NCBI GenBank assembly: GCA_038380435.1
Contig: JAWZYU010000025.1
Span: forward strand, 49,670,691 to 49,734,690
From: Ryuthela nishihirai
Lineage: Eukaryota; Arthropoda; Arachnida; Araneae; Heptathelidae
Length of the DNA stretch: 64,000 nucleotides
Direction: 5' to 3'
The number at the start of each line of letters is the position of its first letter. Within the stretch, counting starts at the first letter, position 1. Below are positions 54,682 through 64,000 of the stretch, piece by piece. Below the pieces are notes generated by a model. It saw only the letters and a list, made by a program, of their open reading frames with translations, did not search any database and was not told the origin of the DNA. The position numbers were made by a program, and so were the translations under genes.

Positions 54682-55138
54682 TAAAGTAGAAATATCAATC
54701 AATGAAGGTAAAGTACAAATGTCAATCAAATTGATTCAAACCTCAATGTTCTGCAATATTCGTTAAGTATTTAAAGAGTTATGAAAGGGGAAACGTTTAC
54801 GAATTTAACTCTTTCTACAACTATGACTGGTGGAAATTGTGATAATCATTGCACAAATACTAAATACAGTATACTCTTTACTTTTCGGTAAAGTTTAATA
54901 AAGTTGTAACTATTATTGCTTTCGTTTTAACTTGTTTGAATTATTTTTCCATTCACCGTCACTGTTATTGTCAAATATTCTAGCTTTCAATTAGAGTTTA
55001 AATAGCGAACGAGAACTGCTGAAAATTTAAATATGGATAGATTTCATTGAGATCTTTAATTTATCTCCAGTCGCATTTTTTCATAAAAGATTTCTAAAGT
55101 TAGAATTCTGAAGCAGTGTTCCTCATTGGCATGACATC
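54682..55138. other. AT-rich sequence, nothing recognised
   Basis: GAAGGTAAAGTA is repeated at 54678 and 54704. No gene or family repeat. Confidence 0.4.
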
Positions 55139-55140
55139 AG

Positions 55141-55297
55141 TTGCGTTGTCTTACTTCCGAGTGACACTTTTTTTTGTACACAATGGGCTAAATGTCTAGG
55201 TCACAAAGACTCAGGGAAGGTTAGTGGGGGGGAACCTACTGGACACCTGTTAGGAGACATTTGGCATCCACCGTGTTCTTTAACGTGCACAGGGTAC
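55141..55297 (-). mobile_element. SINE-A, old 3' part
   Basis: TTGCGTTGTCTTACTTCCGAG, ACACAATGGGCTAAATG, TAGGAGACATTTGG and GTGTTCTTTAACGTGCACAG belong to SINE-A. It stops where a young SINE-A begins, and no continuation is found on the other side. Confidence 0.82.
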
Positions 55298-55688
55298 GGG
55301 TTGGATTGGGTTGTTTTACCTCTGAGCGGCACTTTTTTGCACACCATGGGCTAAATGGCCAGGTCACATGGACCCCGAAGGCTCAGAGAAGGTTGGGGGA
55401 GGGGACCCACTGGAACAGCTGTTGGGAGACAGATGGTAGTCTTCCGTCAAGGCCATCCAGCGTGTTCTTTAACGTGCACAGGGTATGGCTCTCCCAAACA
55501 AGGGGCCACGGCTTAACGTCCCATCCGACGGACGGCGGCCTTTCCAAGCCCATCGGTGTCCCCTACTGACCGTGGGCAGGGCGGGGAATTTTGCGGAGAT
55601 AAATCTCAACGCTGACCCAGCTGGGACTCGAACCTGGGAACTACAGATTACGAGCCTGGCGCGCTACCGACTGAGCCACCCCCGCCCC
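55298..55688 (-). mobile_element. SINE-A, full length, young
   Basis: Complete from GGGTTGGATTGGGTTGTTTTACC to GAGCCACCCCCGCCCC. It adjoins the old fragment in the same orientation. Confidence 0.94.
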
Positions 55689-55772
55689 TAAAACATTCAA
55701 GAATTTGCTATTTCAACCTCATTTTCCTTTGAAGTAGAACAAAAAAAAAGTTCTGATTTTTTTTTGTAATAT

Positions 55773-55975
55773 TCCGTGGCCGAGTGGTTAGCGCGCTTTG
55801 CTACTGTTCTAAGGGACCTGGGTTCGAGCCCTGGATAAGGCATGGACGTTTGTGTTGTTTTTCTGTTGATGTCCTGCCATCCTCTCACACCTTCTACTAT
55901 GGCATATAAACTGACAGGCTCCTGTCAGACCTCTGTGGCAAGCAGCTGCTTGAGGGGGTATCTATTTTATTTTAT
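55773..55975 (+). mobile_element. SINE-B, full length
   Basis: CCGTGGCCGAGTGGTTAGCG head, GGGTTCGAGCCCTGG B box, complete body, GGGGGTATCTATTTTATTTT tail. Confidence 0.94.
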
Positions 55976-56692
55976 AACCAAAATCTAGTGTTTTATCCGG
56001 CACGTGGACAAGAAGTGTTTAGAGGCAAGGTGAGAGGACAGAGTAAAATTCCGATGGGGTGAAAGAAAAAAAAACATTCAGCATAAAGATTTTATTTCTT
56101 TCTGGTAAAACATATAATTTATTTGCATGTCATAGAACAAAAACAATTATTAAAAAAATGCTTGCAGAAGTTGTTTTCTTAAATTTCAATTTTGTATTCT
56201 TTCTCCCTTTCTAGAATTTTAAGTGGGTACCTAATCTTTACTCTATCTAATGACTGTGTTTCGCTACATCTGAAATTTTTATGGAAAATAAAAATATTAT
56301 CTGTTAAAGTTGAAACTCTCAAGTCTTGATGGTGCAGCTATTTCTCAACTACTCGTTATTAAAGTTCCCTCCCCCCACGCGGCCTCGTCAATCTAATCCT
56401 GCACGTGGTCTCCGTCGTCGTAAGTCAGTCCTCCAGCCACTTGTGAAAGTTTGCCGACTATTGCTTTAAATGAATAAATTATCCACAATATTGCGCAGTA
56501 TATGTACGAAAAAATAATGTTGCATGCCGCTATTATTTTTATAATTGACTGGTCTGATGCAATTTCTAACATGAAACGCATTTTTATGCAATGATCTGTT
56601 TCCCAAAGATTTAAGTCATCATAACAATCATTTTGGGAGTTACTGCAAAGAAACAAATAAACAAGCAGAAGCAAAAATCCAGTAGAAATTGA
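55976..56692. other. AT-rich sequence, nothing recognised
   Basis: A minus-strand frame of 93 codons (56393-56674) begins with a hydrophobic leucine-rich stretch but shows no domain; it could be chance in AT-rich DNA. Confidence 0.35.
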
Positions 56693-56836
56693 AACCTGAA
56701 TGACTTTGATGGAATGCTTCCAATTATCTGCTGTTGCTCAGAGGATATTCTTCACCTCTGAGCCTTTGGGGAATTTGTAACTTTGCCACTTAACCCATTG
56801 CATGAATAAAATTACAACTCACCAGTGAAACAACAT
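56693..56836 (+). mobile_element. SINE-A 3' fragment, old
   Basis: CTGAATGACTTTGATGGAATGC, CACCTCTGAGCCTTTGGGG, CACTTAACCCATTGCATG and CAGTGAAACAAC follow the 3' half of SINE-A. Confidence 0.72.
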
Positions 56837-57616
56837 AATCCTGTTTACAAATGAACACGCTGATTAACATCCAATCGGACCTTTTATGACACTCTCTAAA
56901 CGTGAAAGAGTTTTTGGAATGCTTTTGTGTACTTTAGATTGCGGTGAAGTTCTCACTTTACCAAATAAAAAAAAAACTTCACAATATTTCTACCTAAGAA
57001 CACCCCCAGAGCTGTAGAGCGCAGGAACCAGTAGAGCTGTAAACTGCATCTCTATCCGTCAAGCTGTCTTTTCCAGTAAGAACAGATATAAACTCCTGCT
57101 CAGTAAGAACGTTTCATTAACATGAATCTAAAGAGGCTTAACGCTAACGTCCCTGGCGTTCACCCCCAGCCGTCGTCTTCCTCTTCTGCACGGCGACGCT
57201 GTCATTCGCTTTTCATGAACGACAGTATTAAACCCCCTCTTTGGACTGATCCGGATAAGGCTGGCCCAGGCGATGACAACAGTCCAACCTTTATAAAACC
57301 ATTGTCCCGACAAAGTCTGGTTTCCAGGGAGACTGTCCTCGCGGAGGAGTCCGGCTGCACGAACGCGGTGGAAAGCCCGAGAATGTCGTATCTCATAAAT
57401 CTGTCAGACGTTAAGCCCTGGAGAGCATGGAGAGAGCGCGACTCTCGAGCAATGTCCGGTATTGACTGGCGTCCAGGAGGTCCCTGTCACTGCTGCACAC
57501 GTGTATAGAGGAACCGGGTGAACTTGGACACTGCTATAGTCTGACCAATCTCTCTTAGCTGACGGAGAAATGAATATAAACAGTGCTTGCTCTTTAGACA
57601 GTGGTTCAAAAAATTG
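56837..57616 (+). other. GC-richer block with an open frame (57122-57508)
   Basis: 57120-57530 is CpG-richer than its surroundings and open for 128 codons on the plus strand from ATG at 57122 (57122-57508). A possible TATA element, ATATAAAC, lies at 57088. The predicted protein is basic and serine-rich early (PSSSSSARRR) with C-terminal CHCC, and I recognise no domain. Minus-strand frames overlap it. It could be a host exon or promoter fragment; coding status is unproven. Confidence 0.3.
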
Positions 57617-57785
57617 CTCTTCAGGCAAGTGCTTGTTATGGAGGTCTGGTAGTACAATACTTCACAGAGTAGATCCGTCAGGAAGACTAGAAATTACTAG
57701 AAACTCAACAGGGACTCTTTAACCAGGACTCGAACCTCGATCTCTTTGCTTCGTTTCCGAGGATGCTAACCACTCGACTCGTAGA
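57617..57785 (-). mobile_element. SINE-B, old
   Basis: CTCTTCAGGCAAGTGCTTG, GGAGGTCTGGTAG, CCAGGACTCGAACC (B box) and GATGCTAACCACTCGAC (A box) follow SINE-B order in complement. Confidence 0.77.
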
Positions 57786-58410
57786 TGGTTGGTTATCTTT
57801 TCCAAAACTAAGCTTGTGTAGTAAACGATTTCTTGAGTTGGATTTGGTGAGGATTTTTCGCTATTGGGGTGCGAATCTGGTAAGAAAACACATGCAATAG
57901 AAACTGGGTATCAAAAGTAGGATGCCTCATTGTATCATTTTCCACTTTAGCTTTCTAAAAATATGAGGCCATGATTCAATGTACTGTTTAGAAATAGACT
58001 TTTTTCCAAACCTCATTGCTATTTTTAATATAATAGGAGCCGCCCGACTATGGGGTAGGGATATGTTTTTCAACCTTCGTTCCGTGGCAGAGCGTTTAAT
58101 AAATAATGGAAAATTTGACAGAACAGTGAGGTGGATATGTTTTGGTATACCATAAAGAAGCTATATAATGTAACGAACAAAGTCAGGAAGAATTAAAAGT
58201 CACAATTAGTGGATGAATGAAAGAACTGGTGATAGCTTAGTGGATAGAACAGGTAACTGGGAGGTGTAGATATCCCACCTCATCGACGAAGTTAATTTTT
58301 TTCCTCAAAAGTATCATATTTCTTGAATTATAAGTCAACAGGAAATTTGTGTATATTATTCATTGAGCTATATAGACTTTTAAATATTGTAAGAGATGTA
58401 AGTTGATTTA
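57786..58410. other. Unassigned sequence, one weak tRNA-like block
   Basis: GATAGCTTAGTGGATAGAAC at 58224 resembles a tRNA D-arm/A-box region, and GGTGTAGATATCCCACCT follows. No B box is clear, so no RNA gene is called. Confidence 0.3.
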
Positions 58411-58602
58411 AACCAAAAACAATACCCGCCTCAGCAGCTGCTTGCCACAAAGGTCCGATAAGAGCCTGTCTGTTTAATACGGCATAGAGAAGATCTGTAA
58501 GGATGGCGGCACCGCAGCAGAAAGACAACACAAACATCCATCTCTTACCCGGGGCTCGAACCCACATCCCTTTGATCAGTAGCCCAGCACGCTAACCATT
58601 CG
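58411..58602 (-). mobile_element. SINE-B, moderately diverged
   Basis: CCGCCTCAGCAGCTGCTTGCC, GGGGCTCGAACCCACATCC and GCACGCTAACCATTCGGGG. TTTAAA flanks both sides. Confidence 0.9.
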
Positions 58603-58682
58603 GGGTTTAAATAGCGTTAATTATTTTAAAAGCATTCATGAATTCTAATAAGGCTTTTTTTTTAGTTGAAGTGAAAAATATT

Positions 58683-59072
58683 AAAAGCAAAATTGATTCC
58701 AGATGCTTACGCAGTATCTTGGGCATTAGGTGGTTTAACTTTGTAACTAATGATGAGTTTAGGCAAAGGAGTCTGCAACCTCCTTTAAGCAGCACGTTGT
58801 GCAGAGAGAGACTCCGTAGGTTTGGCCATGTTGCCCGTATGGAGAATTATAGATTGGCGAATAGGGTTATGAACAGTGTGCCTAGAGGCCTCAGAAGGAA
58901 GGGGAGACCTAGGATGCGTTGGGCAGACAATATCAAGCAGGACCTTGTTAGAATTGGTGTGCAGTGGCCAGATGCAGCAGATGTAGCTCAGGACAGACTT
59001 GCTTGGAGAACTAAATTGCACGGTCTGGTTGGACCTCCGTAGCCCATGGCTGTTTGAGGATGATGATGATGC
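58683..59072 (+). mobile_element. LINE-L 3' end, C-terminal ORF2 fragment, copy 3
   Basis: The plus strand encodes RCLRSILGIRWFNFVTNDE, RFGHVARMENYRLANRV, KGRPRMRWADN and the C terminus LHGLVGPP, with the stop at about 59042. A short UTR ends in GGATGATGATGATG. Possible 8-bp target-site duplication AAAATATT at 58675-58682 and 59073-59080. It is the most strongly 5'-truncated of the three. Confidence 0.88.
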
Positions 59073-59080
59073 AAAATATT

Positions 59081-60352
59081 TCGCCAAATACCTCCAAATT
59101 ATAGAAAAATCGGTTAAAGCCACTGTAGTAGGAGACCAGCATTCAGGATTTGACAGGGATATTCAGTAGGAGTCTTTGGAGTTAAATGATGTTGGATTCT
59201 TCGTGATCTTTTTGGAACATTTTTAGATTAGTGAAATGTGTATCATTAAACCTCTCGCATTTACATTTATATAAATAATCCGAATTTGAGGCCCTTTCAG
59301 TGATGATTAAGTCAACCAGCACTACTCAGTGGAACTGATAGCAGAAAGATGTATGTAGTAGGGACAACAAAAGTATATCACAAAAATATATTGTTATTTA
59401 GCAAATTTTATTTATCAATCAATGATTGGTTGTTGAGTGTCACGTGGCTGAAGGTCATTGCCATTTCTGTTTACAAGAGACGTTTTTAGTTCATCTTAGA
59501 ATTTGAGAAGTACTTCTAAATCAAGAATTCGCTTCTTAGGGAAAGGTGAAAATATCAAAATTCATTGATAAATAGTTCATAAACCTATTTATCAGGAATG
59601 GTACCATTGGTTGGGTTAGCAAGGCTCAACTGAAGCTATGTAAAAATGAATTTAAAAGAAAATTTGTTCACTGCTGAAGTTTACCCAAATCTCATTTCCC
59701 ATTCTCTCTCTGTTTTTGTGCTGATTTATACTGCTCAACGAATTCATTTAGGAATGTGCTTTACATTCTGTTTCATTTTTCCTCTTAAAAATGTGATTAT
59801 ATATAAATAATACAATAAAGAGAAAAAGTACGGACCCAGGTAGCCAATGTAATTTAATTTTGAGCACGGTTTAAATATAATAAATCTATTATTAACCAAT
59901 GTAAGTATATTTATTTATTTATTTATGGGTATATCACGAATTTTTTGAATGTTTTAAGATCAGCTTGTGATATGATTTAGGATAACTATTAATCTCTTTG
60001 GTTTTTTTCAAAAGCTTTGCTTATTAAAAAATCACACTTAAAGTGAAATGACTTTAATAATTAGGATTACTTTTTGGTCATAGTTTTTGAGAATTTTCCA
60101 TAGGAAGCTGAAATTTAGTAGAATTGGTAATAGCTTGAAATTGTCAGATTCAATGAGAATTAGGAAGTTAACCAAGTCTGTAATTGCATAAGTTGAGTAC
60201 GTTTTAGTGGACTCGGCTAACAGCTTAGAAAAGATTTCATTTACAAAGGTAAAGAGAAGTATTTAAAAAATGCCTTTCCTCCAATTTCATTTAATTTTTG
60301 AAGTTTGGTAACTCACGAAGCCAAATTCTACTTCAGATACAAAGTATTCCCT
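59081..60352. other. AT-rich sequence, nothing recognised
   Basis: The longest stretch outside the satellites without a recognised element. No sustained coding frame. A TATTTATTTATTTAT run at 59908 resembles a SINE-B tail but has no body attached. Confidence 0.5.
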
Positions 60353-60365
60353 CTAAAGATCAGGT

Positions 60366-60900
60366 GGGGCGGGGGTGGCTCAGTCGGTAGCGCGTCAGGC
60401 TCGTAATCTGTAGTTCCAGGTTCGAGTCCCAGCTGGGTCAGCGTTGAGATTTATCTTCGCAAAATTTCCCGCCCTGCCCACGGTCAGTAGGGGACACCGA
60501 TGGGCTTGGAAAGGCAGCCGTCCGTCGGATGGGACGTGTGTGGGAGAGCTATACCATGTGCACGTTAAAGAACACTCTGGATGGCCTTGACGAGAGGCTA
60601 CCATCTGTCTCCCAACAGCTGTTCCAGTGGGTCCCCCAACCTTCTCTGAGCCTTCGGGGTCCATGTGACCTGGCCATTTAGCCCATGGTGTGCAAAAAAT
60701 TGCCGCTCAGAGGTAAAACAACCCAACGTTAAAGAAACGCTGGATGGCCTTGACGGGAGGCTACCATCTGTCTCCCAACAGCTGTTCCAGTGGGTCCCCT
60801 CCCCCAACCTTCTCTGAGCCTTCGGGGTCCATGTGACCTGGCCATTTAGCCCATGGTGTGCAAAAAAGTGCCGCTCAGAGGTAAAACAACCCAACCCAAC
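60366..60900 (+). mobile_element. SINE-A with 164-bp tandem duplication of its 3' end
   Basis: Complete head, then the body with a short deletion around GGATGGGACGTGTGTGGG. After the first tail (about 60726), the segment from CGTTAAAG to the tail, first seen at 60563, is repeated from 60727. One target-site duplication, CTAAAGATCAGGT, at 60353-60365 and 60901-60913 encloses both copies. Confidence 0.95.
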
Positions 60901-61011
60901 CTAAAGATCAGGTACATGCTCACACTCGCCAACTCGATTTCGCATCAGATTTACATCGTAGCTAAATGATTATCTATCAACCTGATGTCAAACAGGAACG
61001 ACTGTGGCAAG

Positions 61012-61815
61012 CATTATCGAAGAGAGGTAAAAATGGCCGCGACTGATTCTGGTTTTCAAGCAAGCCAAACCATGTAATTTGCCCTGTATTTAGTGTTCGT
61101 CCGATTGCACTAGCACACATTTCTACCCTGAAAATATCCATCTCGCACTGCAATCACTCTGTGGGTGTTCGCTGTATCGGGTGCAACCAGGCACCAATTG
61201 TTCCTACTTACGGATAACAGATTACTAATTCATACGCTAATCCAACTAATGGGAACACAAGGTGATGTTATTACTTTATTGCTATTAGTTTGATTTGGAT
61301 GCTTTATTAAGTGCACCCCTCTGCATGCCTGTCCAACGAACAGCACTCAGCAGGATGAAGAGAGGGAATGGAAAGGGTCAAAAAATAAGAAAAACTGGGG
61401 ACTAAATTATAGAGAAGAAAATTTCCCTCTTTGCTGAGATCGATTCACGTCCTCTGTTCCTCAATGAAAGATTAATCTCGTGGTTTGCTGCGAAGAATCG
61501 AGCTTACTCTCAGGCGGTTCGTTAGCTGATACAAAGAGTGCTTTTCACATAACACGAGGAAATGTATAGTTTGAGAGTATCAAGAAAATAACTTTGGTGT
61601 AACGTAGGCCACCGCCTCTGTGGCACAGCAGGGAAGTCGCATCAGGGCGGTGGCTCTCCAGGCTCAGTTTCATCAATGAGTTGCATCAATCTCAGGATTG
61701 AAATGTGTGCTAGTGCAATCTGACCAACCAACACTAACTAAGGGGCAAATTACATGGTTTGGTTTGCTTGAAAACCGGAACCATTCGCAGTCATTTTTAC
61801 CTCTTTTCGACAATG
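61012..61815. repeat. Inverted-repeat pair, ~120-bp arms
   Basis: Left arm 61012-61131 (CATTATCGAAGAGAGGTAAA to ACATTTCTACCCTG) is the reverse complement, with mismatches and a small indel, of right arm 61693-61815. Shared blocks include TTTTCAAGCAA(G/A)CCAAACC, ATGTAATTTGCCC and GATTGCACTAGCACACATTT. The interior (about 560 bp) has no open frame of note. It could be a fold-back element or two opposing copies of one family; the right copy continues further, with a tRNA-like CCTCTGTGGCACAGCAGGG near 61614. Confidence 0.75.
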
Positions 61816-61992
61816 TCGGGACAATGAAGAGAAGGGCTCTTCGACAATTCTCTTCCAGAATCGTTTTTATTTGATGTCTGCGTGGTAGGTAGTCAATTTG
61901 TATGATAAAAAAAAAGTGACAGTCGTATGCTTCGTCAATGAGAAGTCAAAATCAGATTTCAATAACTTCTTAAATAAGCCTCTAACGGAAAT

Positions 61993-62370
61993 GGGGCGGG
62001 GGTGGCTCAGTCGGTGAGCGCGCCAGGCTCAGTCGGTGAGCGCCCAGGTTCGAGTCCCAGCTGGGTCAGCGTTGAGATTTATCTCCGCAAAATTCCCCGC
62101 CCTGCCCACGGTCAGTAGGGGACACCGATGGGCTAGGAAAGGCCGCCGTCCGTCGGATGGGACGTTAAGCCGTGGCCCCGTGTGCGGGAGAGCCATACCC
62201 TGTGCACGTTAAAGAACACGCTGGATGGCCTTGACGGGAGGCTACCATCTGTTTCCCAACAGCTATTCCAGTGGGTCCCCTCCCCCAACCTTCTCTGAGC
62301 CTTCGGGGTCCTTGTGATCTGGCCATTTAGCCCATGGTGTGCAAAAAAGTGCCGCTCAGAGGTAAAACAA
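61993..62370 (+). mobile_element. SINE-A with rearranged head
   Basis: GGGGCGGGGGTGGCTCAGTCGG, then GAGCGCGCCAGG followed by a repeat of CTCAGTCGGTGAGCGC in place of the anticodon arm. Body and tail are otherwise close to consensus. Confidence 0.93.
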
Positions 62371-62770
62371 GGCACAAATAATTTAATCTACATCTGTTTT
62401 CAACAAGAGTATTGTCAATGAACCTTTCTCAATTTCATTTACATACCCTATTGACAGTAGTGATGTGCTTCGTTAATCCTAGTGGCATAGTGGATGTGAT
62501 AAAAAACAACTTTTATTTTTTCGTTTTCAGAGATAAATAAAAAAATTATTTTTGGGTTTAGGTTACTAATGAAATATTTCCATTCGCATTTTACGAATCA
62601 TCGATTTATCGGAATTTCCACAGAATGAGTGTATTAACATCGGAAAATAAAAAAAAAACTTCATTCTGTTGTTTAAAAATGAACATTCCAATTTCGCTGG
62701 AGGCAATATCTTATTCTTACATCTGAAATAATTATAACTCTTTAAGGATTTTGAAAATATCATTTCGTAA
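62371..62770. other. AT-rich sequence, nothing recognised
   Basis: No gene or repeat recognised. Confidence 0.4.
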
Positions 62771-62883
62771 GTGTCGTTTTTCTACTGAGGTCCTGCATCC
62801 TCTCAGACCTTCTACTATGGCATATAAACTGACAGGCTCCTGTCAGACTTCTGTGGCAAGCAGCTGCTTGAGGGGGTATTTAA
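62771..62883 (+). mobile_element. SINE-B, 5' truncated
   Basis: Starts at GTGTCGTTTTTCTACTGAGG, without the tRNA-like head, and runs to GAGGGGGTATTTAATG. Confidence 0.93.
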
Positions 62884-63417
62884 TGTATTTTTATTTCAAT
62901 TATTCTCGGTACTTTTAATCGTCATTCGACCGAAAACTGAGTTTTGTGTTTTCTTGAGCATTTCGTTGTTTTTCATCTCCTAAAATAGAACTAATGTGTC
63001 ACGAATTGATAGAACCAGTGCGATTTCTGGTTTAGTTAGGTAAATTATCTTAACTTCGAGTCCCTTGGTTGCCATACCAACCAGGTCTACTGACAATACT
63101 CGGTAAAGCTGTCTTCCAAGCACAACAATGCATTAACTTCAAAATATCCAAACTGATGACCTCCTGGATAAGGGAATTTTCTACTTGTTGCTCTGTCTCG
63201 TATTTGAAACGGAAGCTTAATATTACAAAGGACAAAATCATCGCAAAAAAATGATAAAATGATACTGAGAAATCATTTTGAAATAACGCTACTAATTTAA
63301 GCATCTTTTAATTATGTGATTCGACCAAGGACTGGTGTTATCTATTTTGCATCCCCTAACGAAGTCTTTCCAAACTCAGTGCTGTTCCATATCTCATCGA
63401 GATCAGAAATAGCCTTA
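62884..63417. other. AT-rich sequence, nothing recognised
   Basis: Overlapping short frames on both strands at 63050-63304, without recognisable domains. Confidence 0.4.
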
Positions 63418-63511
63418 AGGGAGAAAATTTTTAACGCAGGCGCAGTTGGGACTCGAACTTGGGAACATCACATTACACGCCTTCCGCTCTACTAACAGAG
63501 CCAATCAAGCC
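63418..63511 (-). mobile_element. SINE-A head fragment, old
   Basis: AGTTGGGACTCGAACTTGGGAAC and CTACTAACAGAGCCAATC correspond to the complement of the SINE-A B box and A box. The body is missing. Confidence 0.7.
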
Positions 63512-63638
63512 AACACCAACCAACTAGTACAATAGTAGTTTATAGGAGCTGTAGAAAAATGTAAGGAATATAAGATTTTATAAGGGTTGTAGCAAAATGC
63601 AGGAAAAGTTTTATAAGATTTGCAATGTAAATTGTATA

Positions 63639-63849
63639 AATAAATAAATAATAATCACCCCCTCAAGCAGCTGCTTGCCACAGAGGTCTGACAGGAGCCT
63701 ATCAGTTCATATGCCATAGTAGAAGGTCTGAAAGGATGGCAGGACCTCAGCAGAAAAACGACACATACATCCATGCCTTATCCGGGGCTCGAACCCAGGT
63801 CCCGTAGATCAGTAGCCAAGCGCGCTAACCACTCGGCAACGGGACGGCT
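63639..63849 (-). mobile_element. SINE-B, full length, young
   Basis: AATAATCACCCCCTCAAGC through CCGGGGCTCGAACCCAGG to CACTCGGCAACGGGACGG. An 11-bp target-site duplication with one mismatch, TAA(A/G)TTGTATA, lies at 63628-63638 and 63850-63860. Confidence 0.95.
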
Positions 63850-64000
63850 TAAGTTGTATAGTAGTTTACAAAAATTGCAGCATTTTCATTGAACTTTCAG
63901 GCTAAGTTCTTAGAATTCTACGTACCAAATATTATTATACAATCCTTGTGATTACAAATATATTGTGTTAGAAATATTATGGCAAAGTATACAAGTTATT

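Noticed and set aside
58220..58300. tRNA-like block GATAGCTTAGTGGATAGAAC
   Set aside because: Only an A-box-like segment is present; no B box or stems could be identified.
101..62375. Many similar open frames encoding an ~85-residue product starting GCFTSERHFFAHHG
   Set aside because: All lie antisense to SINE-A copies, start and stop at the element's edges and decay in older copies. They are by-products of the SINE sequence, not a gene family.

Overview
This window is repeat-dominated, AT-rich, nuclear eukaryotic DNA with no complete host protein-coding gene that I can support. Pol III-type tRNA-headed SINEs with target-site duplications, Tc1-like MITEs, a Helitron-like end, decayed transposase and LINE 3' ends point to an animal, most likely an arthropod. 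A chelicerate such as a spider fits, but that is inference and no marker gene confirms it. Family names below (SINE-A, SINE-B, MITE-C, MITE-D, LINE-L, DR-D) are local labels.

Two SINE families make up most of the sequence. SINE-A is about 390 bp, with a head resembling elongator tRNA-Met and a tail of AAAACAACCC type. It has about 20 young copies, many with 10-14 bp target-site duplications, and about 20 older ones. SINE-B is about 200 bp, with an A box TGGCCGAGTGG and a tail GTATTTATTTATTT; about 20 copies are visible. At least six SINE-A copies sit inside an older SINE-A.

Layout. 1-9.5 kb: SINEs, a dispersed repeat, a degenerate 72-bp minisatellite, a 5S rRNA-like/SINE-B chimera and a Helitron-like element. 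9.63-20.84 kb: 87 tandem copies of a 125-bp satellite. 20.8-33 kb: SINEs, a decayed transposase, minisatellites, MITEs, a 404-bp tandem duplication and a LINE 3' end. 33.1-36.5 kb: the least repetitive part, with a CpG-rich block containing CRE-like sites and ending in a consensus splice donor, the best candidate for a host promoter and first exon. 36.5-48.3 kb: SINE-B clusters, MITEs, a second LINE 3' end and a long inverted repeat. 48.96-52.1 kb: a second, unrelated 107-bp satellite. 52.3-64 kb: SINE-A copies, including one expanded into four 226-bp tandem units, a third LINE 3' end and another inverted repeat.

Main result: the 125-bp satellite is a tandem expansion of an internal segment of one old SINE-A. 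The left flank of the array aligns with SINE-A sequence just before the unit, and the right flank with SINE-A sequence just after it. The 52.3 kb (4 x 226 bp), 60.4 kb (164 bp) and 35.4 kb (82 bp) copies show smaller tandem expansions within the same family, as expected for stages of SINE-to-satellite conversion.
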